Below are positions 6,667-8,196 of a DNA stretch of 8,196 bases, in pieces; the stretch's first letter is position 1; each line of letters opens with the position of its first letter. The translations under genes were made by a program, and so were the position numbers. The notes under the pieces are model-generated. The model searched no databases, was not told the origin of the DNA, and worked only from the letters and a program-made list of their open reading frames with translations. The DNA lies in the NCBI GenBank assembly GCA_014379925.1, contig JACMKY010000400.1, positions 1 to 8,196 of the forward strand, given 5' to 3'. The DNA is from Cytophagales bacterium (GTDB lineage Bacteria > Bacteroidota > Bacteroidia > Cytophagales > ES-bin-26).

Positions 6667-6927
6667 CAAATCGCCGGACTTCCGCGTGGCCTTTATCCGA
6701 AAACGGGGGCGTTTCCCGGCAAGCCAATTTTGCTGGGGACCTCCTATTCCAAACGAAATAATCTTTATCTTTCGAATCAACCTGCTTCGTCGGCGCAAGT
6801 ACTCACTTCCTTTCCAATGCCACTTTATCATCCCCGTTCTTCTTCTTTTCGGCATCCCATTTGAAGGAGACTCTGTTGACTGTAGGGTTTGAGTTTTAAA
6901 CGTAGAAATCCTATTTTGGAAAGCAAT

Positions 6928-6935
6928 TACCTTTG
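6928..6935 (+). promoter_or_regulatory. Candidate Bacteroidota -7 element for the M23 gene
   Basis: TACCTTTG matches the TAnnTTTG -7 consensus used by the Bacteroidota primary sigma factor. It lies about 40 bp before the ATG at 6975, which would give a leader of roughly 30 bases. No TTG is seen at the expected -33 distance (about 6903-6910 reads TAGAAATC), so only half the promoter matches. Confidence 0.4.
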
Positions 6936-6974
6936 ATTCTCGGTGTTCACGTAGTTTTACGTTGCTACTCAACT

Positions 6975-7904
6975 ATGTTTCGTTGCTTTTCCTGGCGTCG
7001 GTGTATCTTTATTTTCGTGGGTCTCTTGCTGGCCATCCGCTCGTACGGCCAGACGACGGACCAGAAAGACCGCTACCTGTCCATTTCCTACCGGGAGTCG
7101 GAAACGGGAACGTACGACTTCTACGCCCAAAACCGGAATTTCTGTCCGTATCAGCTTCTGATTGAGTTTCCGACGCTGACGGCGGCCGACGCCTCGGTGG
7201 ACTTGCCCTTCTACACGGTGATCAACGCGCAGACCAAAGAACAATTCCTGTTCAGCATCAGCCCCCTGGAGATCGATTTCACCTTCAAGTATACCTACCG
7301 CTTTTGGATGGGCGATCCGGAGCAGGTTTTTGCCGAAACCCAAAGCGACTACGTGCTGCCCTACCGCTCCGGCACCAGCCTGAAGGTTACGCAGGGTTAC
7401 AACGGACCCTATTCGCACAAGAATACCTACGCCCTGGACTTTGACCTGAAAGAAAGTACCACCATCTGCGCGGCCAGAGAAGGCGTGGTCGTGAAAGTGA
7501 AGGAGGATTCCAAGCAAGGAGGTCCCAACAAGGCGTTCGCCGGCGATTGCAACTTCATTACCATCTACCAGCGCGACGGCACCCTGGCCGAATACGTGCA
7601 CCTCACGTTTAACGGAAGCATTGTTACCGTAGGGGATACCGTGCGCGCCGGCCAGGTGATCGGCCTGGGCGGCAACACGGGATGGTCTACTAGCCCCCAC
7701 TTGCATTTCTGCGTGAAAAAACCCGCGCGGATGGGCTACCAAACCATTCCCGTCAAGTTTGTCAGTCGTTGGTCGCGGCGGATTGCCCTCCAGGCCGACC
7801 ATTCGTACCGGGCGTACCCACCGTCCAAAGGCCGGCCGGAAAATTTCGCTTACAGTTCTTACGCTTACCTGCGTCAGCTGTTGGGCTTCGGACAAACGCG
7901 TTAA
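6975..7904 (+). CDS. Secreted M23 family zinc metallopeptidase (LytM-like)
   Basis: A 309-residue exported protein. Residues 1-26 are a signal peptide: basic MFRCFSWRR, hydrophobic core, then RSYGQ. Residues about 27-130 form a beta-rich N-terminal region (YLSISYRESETGTYDFYAQN..., then paired strands) that I cannot assign to a named domain. The M23 catalytic domain spans about 132-265. The likely metal ligands are H148 and D155 in SHKNTYALDF, and the second His of the HLHF motif (H242, H244); H209 in EYVHL is the other conserved histidine. AAREGVVV and VRAGQVIGLGGNTG are typical M23 strands. Such enzymes cleave peptide cross-links in peptidoglycan or other Gly-containing peptides in the periplasm. 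A TTG at 6933 extends the frame, but ATG 6975 starts right at the signal peptide. It stands alone after a long spacer and converges with the alpha-E gene. Confidence 0.88.
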   Translation: MFRCFSWRRCIFIFVGLLLAIRSYGQTTDQKDRYLSISYRESETGTYDFYAQNRNFCPYQLLIEFPTLTAADASVDLPFYTVINAQTKEQFLFSISPLEIDFTFKYTYRFWMGDPEQVFAETQSDYVLPYRSGTSLKVTQGYNGPYSHKNTYALDFDLKESTTICAAREGVVVKVKEDSKQGGPNKAFAGDCNFITIYQRDGTLAEYVHLTFNGSIVTVGDTVRAGQVIGLGGNTGWSTSPHLHFCVKKPARMGYQTIPVKFVSRWSRRIALQADHSYRAYPPSKGRPENFAYSSYAYLRQLLGFGQTR

Positions 7905-7913
7905 AAGCGTTTG
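7893..7913 (+). terminator. Hairpin at the stop codon of the M23 gene
   Basis: CAAACGC (7893-7899) and GCGTTTG (7907-7913) form a perfect 7-bp stem with a seven-base loop that contains the TAA stop. GCGTTTT follows, a poor T-tract. It lies between two convergent genes and could act in either direction; on the - strand no T-run follows at all. Probably a weak or structural terminator. Confidence 0.4.
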
Positions 7914-7953
7914 GCGTTTTCCATTGTCCGCCGGGATTGCATTCGAAACTGCG

Positions 7954-8196
7954 TTACCGGTTCTCCACGGGCTTGAGGGCAAGAAAGGTCTGGAAGACTT
8001 CAGCGGCTACTTCGTTGTTTTTAACTTGAAAAGCGTCGATGTACTGGTGCAACCCGAACGCAAAGATTTCCTTTACGTCCAGAAACTCCAGTTCAGAACG
8101 CAGCTTGCCCATCTTCCGCTCCGCCGCGTTGCCCGACCCGCCCGCGGGCGATCCCGATATTACGTAGAGCGAGAACTCCGCCTGCCGGATGCAGTA
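7954..8196 (-). CDS. Alpha-E domain (DUF403) protein, C-terminal fragment
   Basis: The - strand is open from the window edge to a TAA whose complement lies at 7954-7956, giving the last 80 residues of a protein that starts to the right. It begins with CIRQAEFSLYVISGSP and continues NAAERKMGKLRSELEFLDVKEIF, then GLHQYIDAFQ...NEV. This matches the C-terminal third of alpha-E (DUF403) proteins: RA..SL..IS, AER.LG.LR..L.Y.D..EI...GLH.YLD..Q. Alpha-E proteins are all-helical and usually encoded next to a circularly permuted ATP-grasp protein and a transglutaminase-like protein, in an operon thought to make or modify peptides. Those partners would lie to the right, outside the window. The gene is convergent with the M23 gene, 49 bp apart. 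Confidence 0.82.
   Translation of the reverse strand, partial: YCIRQAEFSLYVISGSPAGGSGNAAERKMGKLRSELEFLDVKEIFAFGLHQYIDAFQVKNNEVAAEVFQTFLALKPVENR

Larger units (their letters stand above)
6608..6974. other. Gene-free spacer of about 370 bp
   Basis: I find no convincing gene here. The first about 120 bp are GC-rich and contain an imperfect palindrome (6621-6666) and a small AAACG/CGTTT hairpin near 6701-6715. The rest is AT-richer, with pyrimidine-rich runs near 6810-6850. A TAnnTTTG element lies at 6928-6935 and a 5-bp hairpin (ACGTA/TACGT, 6949-6962) lies in the presumed leader of the M23 gene. Reading frames across the region on both strands have odd composition and no recognised domain. It probably holds the 3' end of the oxidoreductase transcript and the promoter of the M23 gene; the rest is unexplained. 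Confidence 0.6.

Noticed and set aside
5309..6727. 472-codon open frame on the - strand, antisense to the FAD oxidoreductase
   Set aside because: It covers a clear flavoprotein gene on the + strand and has no domain signature; a codon-bias shadow.
6883..6891. TAGGGTTTG with TTG 19 bp upstream (6861-6863) as a promoter
   Set aside because: Three bases instead of two between TA and TTTG; TACCTTTG at 6928-6935 matches better and is closer to the start codon.
6400..6972. 190-codon - strand frame crossing the gene-free spacer
   Set aside because: Arg/Lys-rich with no domain, overlaps the end of the oxidoreductase, and its composition changes abruptly along its length; kept only as part of the unexplained spacer.
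6969..7982. 337-codon open frame on the - strand over the M23 gene
   Set aside because: The + strand has a signal peptide and intact M23 metal ligands; the antisense frame has neither and also overlaps the end of the alpha-E gene.

Overview
The window reads as a piece of a Bacteroidota chromosome, most likely a Cytophagales-type genome. The evidence is a SusD-like C-terminus at the left edge, start codons without clear Shine-Dalgarno sequences, a Bacteroidota-style MutS, and a partial alpha-E (DUF403) protein at the right edge. The genus cannot be fixed from sequence alone. Coding regions look GC-rich and intergenic spacers AT-richer. Nothing points to a phage, transposon, CRISPR array or island: no transposase, integrase, tRNA or attachment-site-like repeat was seen.

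Left part (1-1480, all + strand): the last 56 codons of a SusD/RagB-family outer-membrane lipoprotein (the end of a polysaccharide or nutrient uptake locus), a hairpin, a secreted DUF2059 protein, and a Dps ferritin-like protein closed by a strong intrinsic terminator. Middle (1496-2484, - strand): a TrmH/SpoU 2'-O-ribose methyltransferase followed by a small, very lysine-rich histone-H1-like protein, which converges on the Dps gene across that terminator. A 155-bp divergent spacer with heptamer repeats in opposite orientation separates the methyltransferase from mutS.

Right part (2640-7904, + strand): mutS (mismatch repair), a geranylgeranyl-reductase-type FAD oxidoreductase, a gene-free stretch of about 370 bp containing a GC-rich imperfect palindrome and a candidate promoter element, and a secreted M23 zinc endopeptidase. 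The far right holds the C-terminal 80 codons of an alpha-E domain protein on the - strand, convergent with the M23 gene.

The genes are mostly single housekeeping functions and not one pathway. The loosest functional theme is DNA protection and maintenance (Dps, H1-like protein, MutS). I did not find a convincing undescribed multi-gene system. The best items for a second look are the heptamer repeats between the methyltransferase and mutS, the Dps/H1-like convergent pair, and the palindrome downstream of the oxidoreductase.
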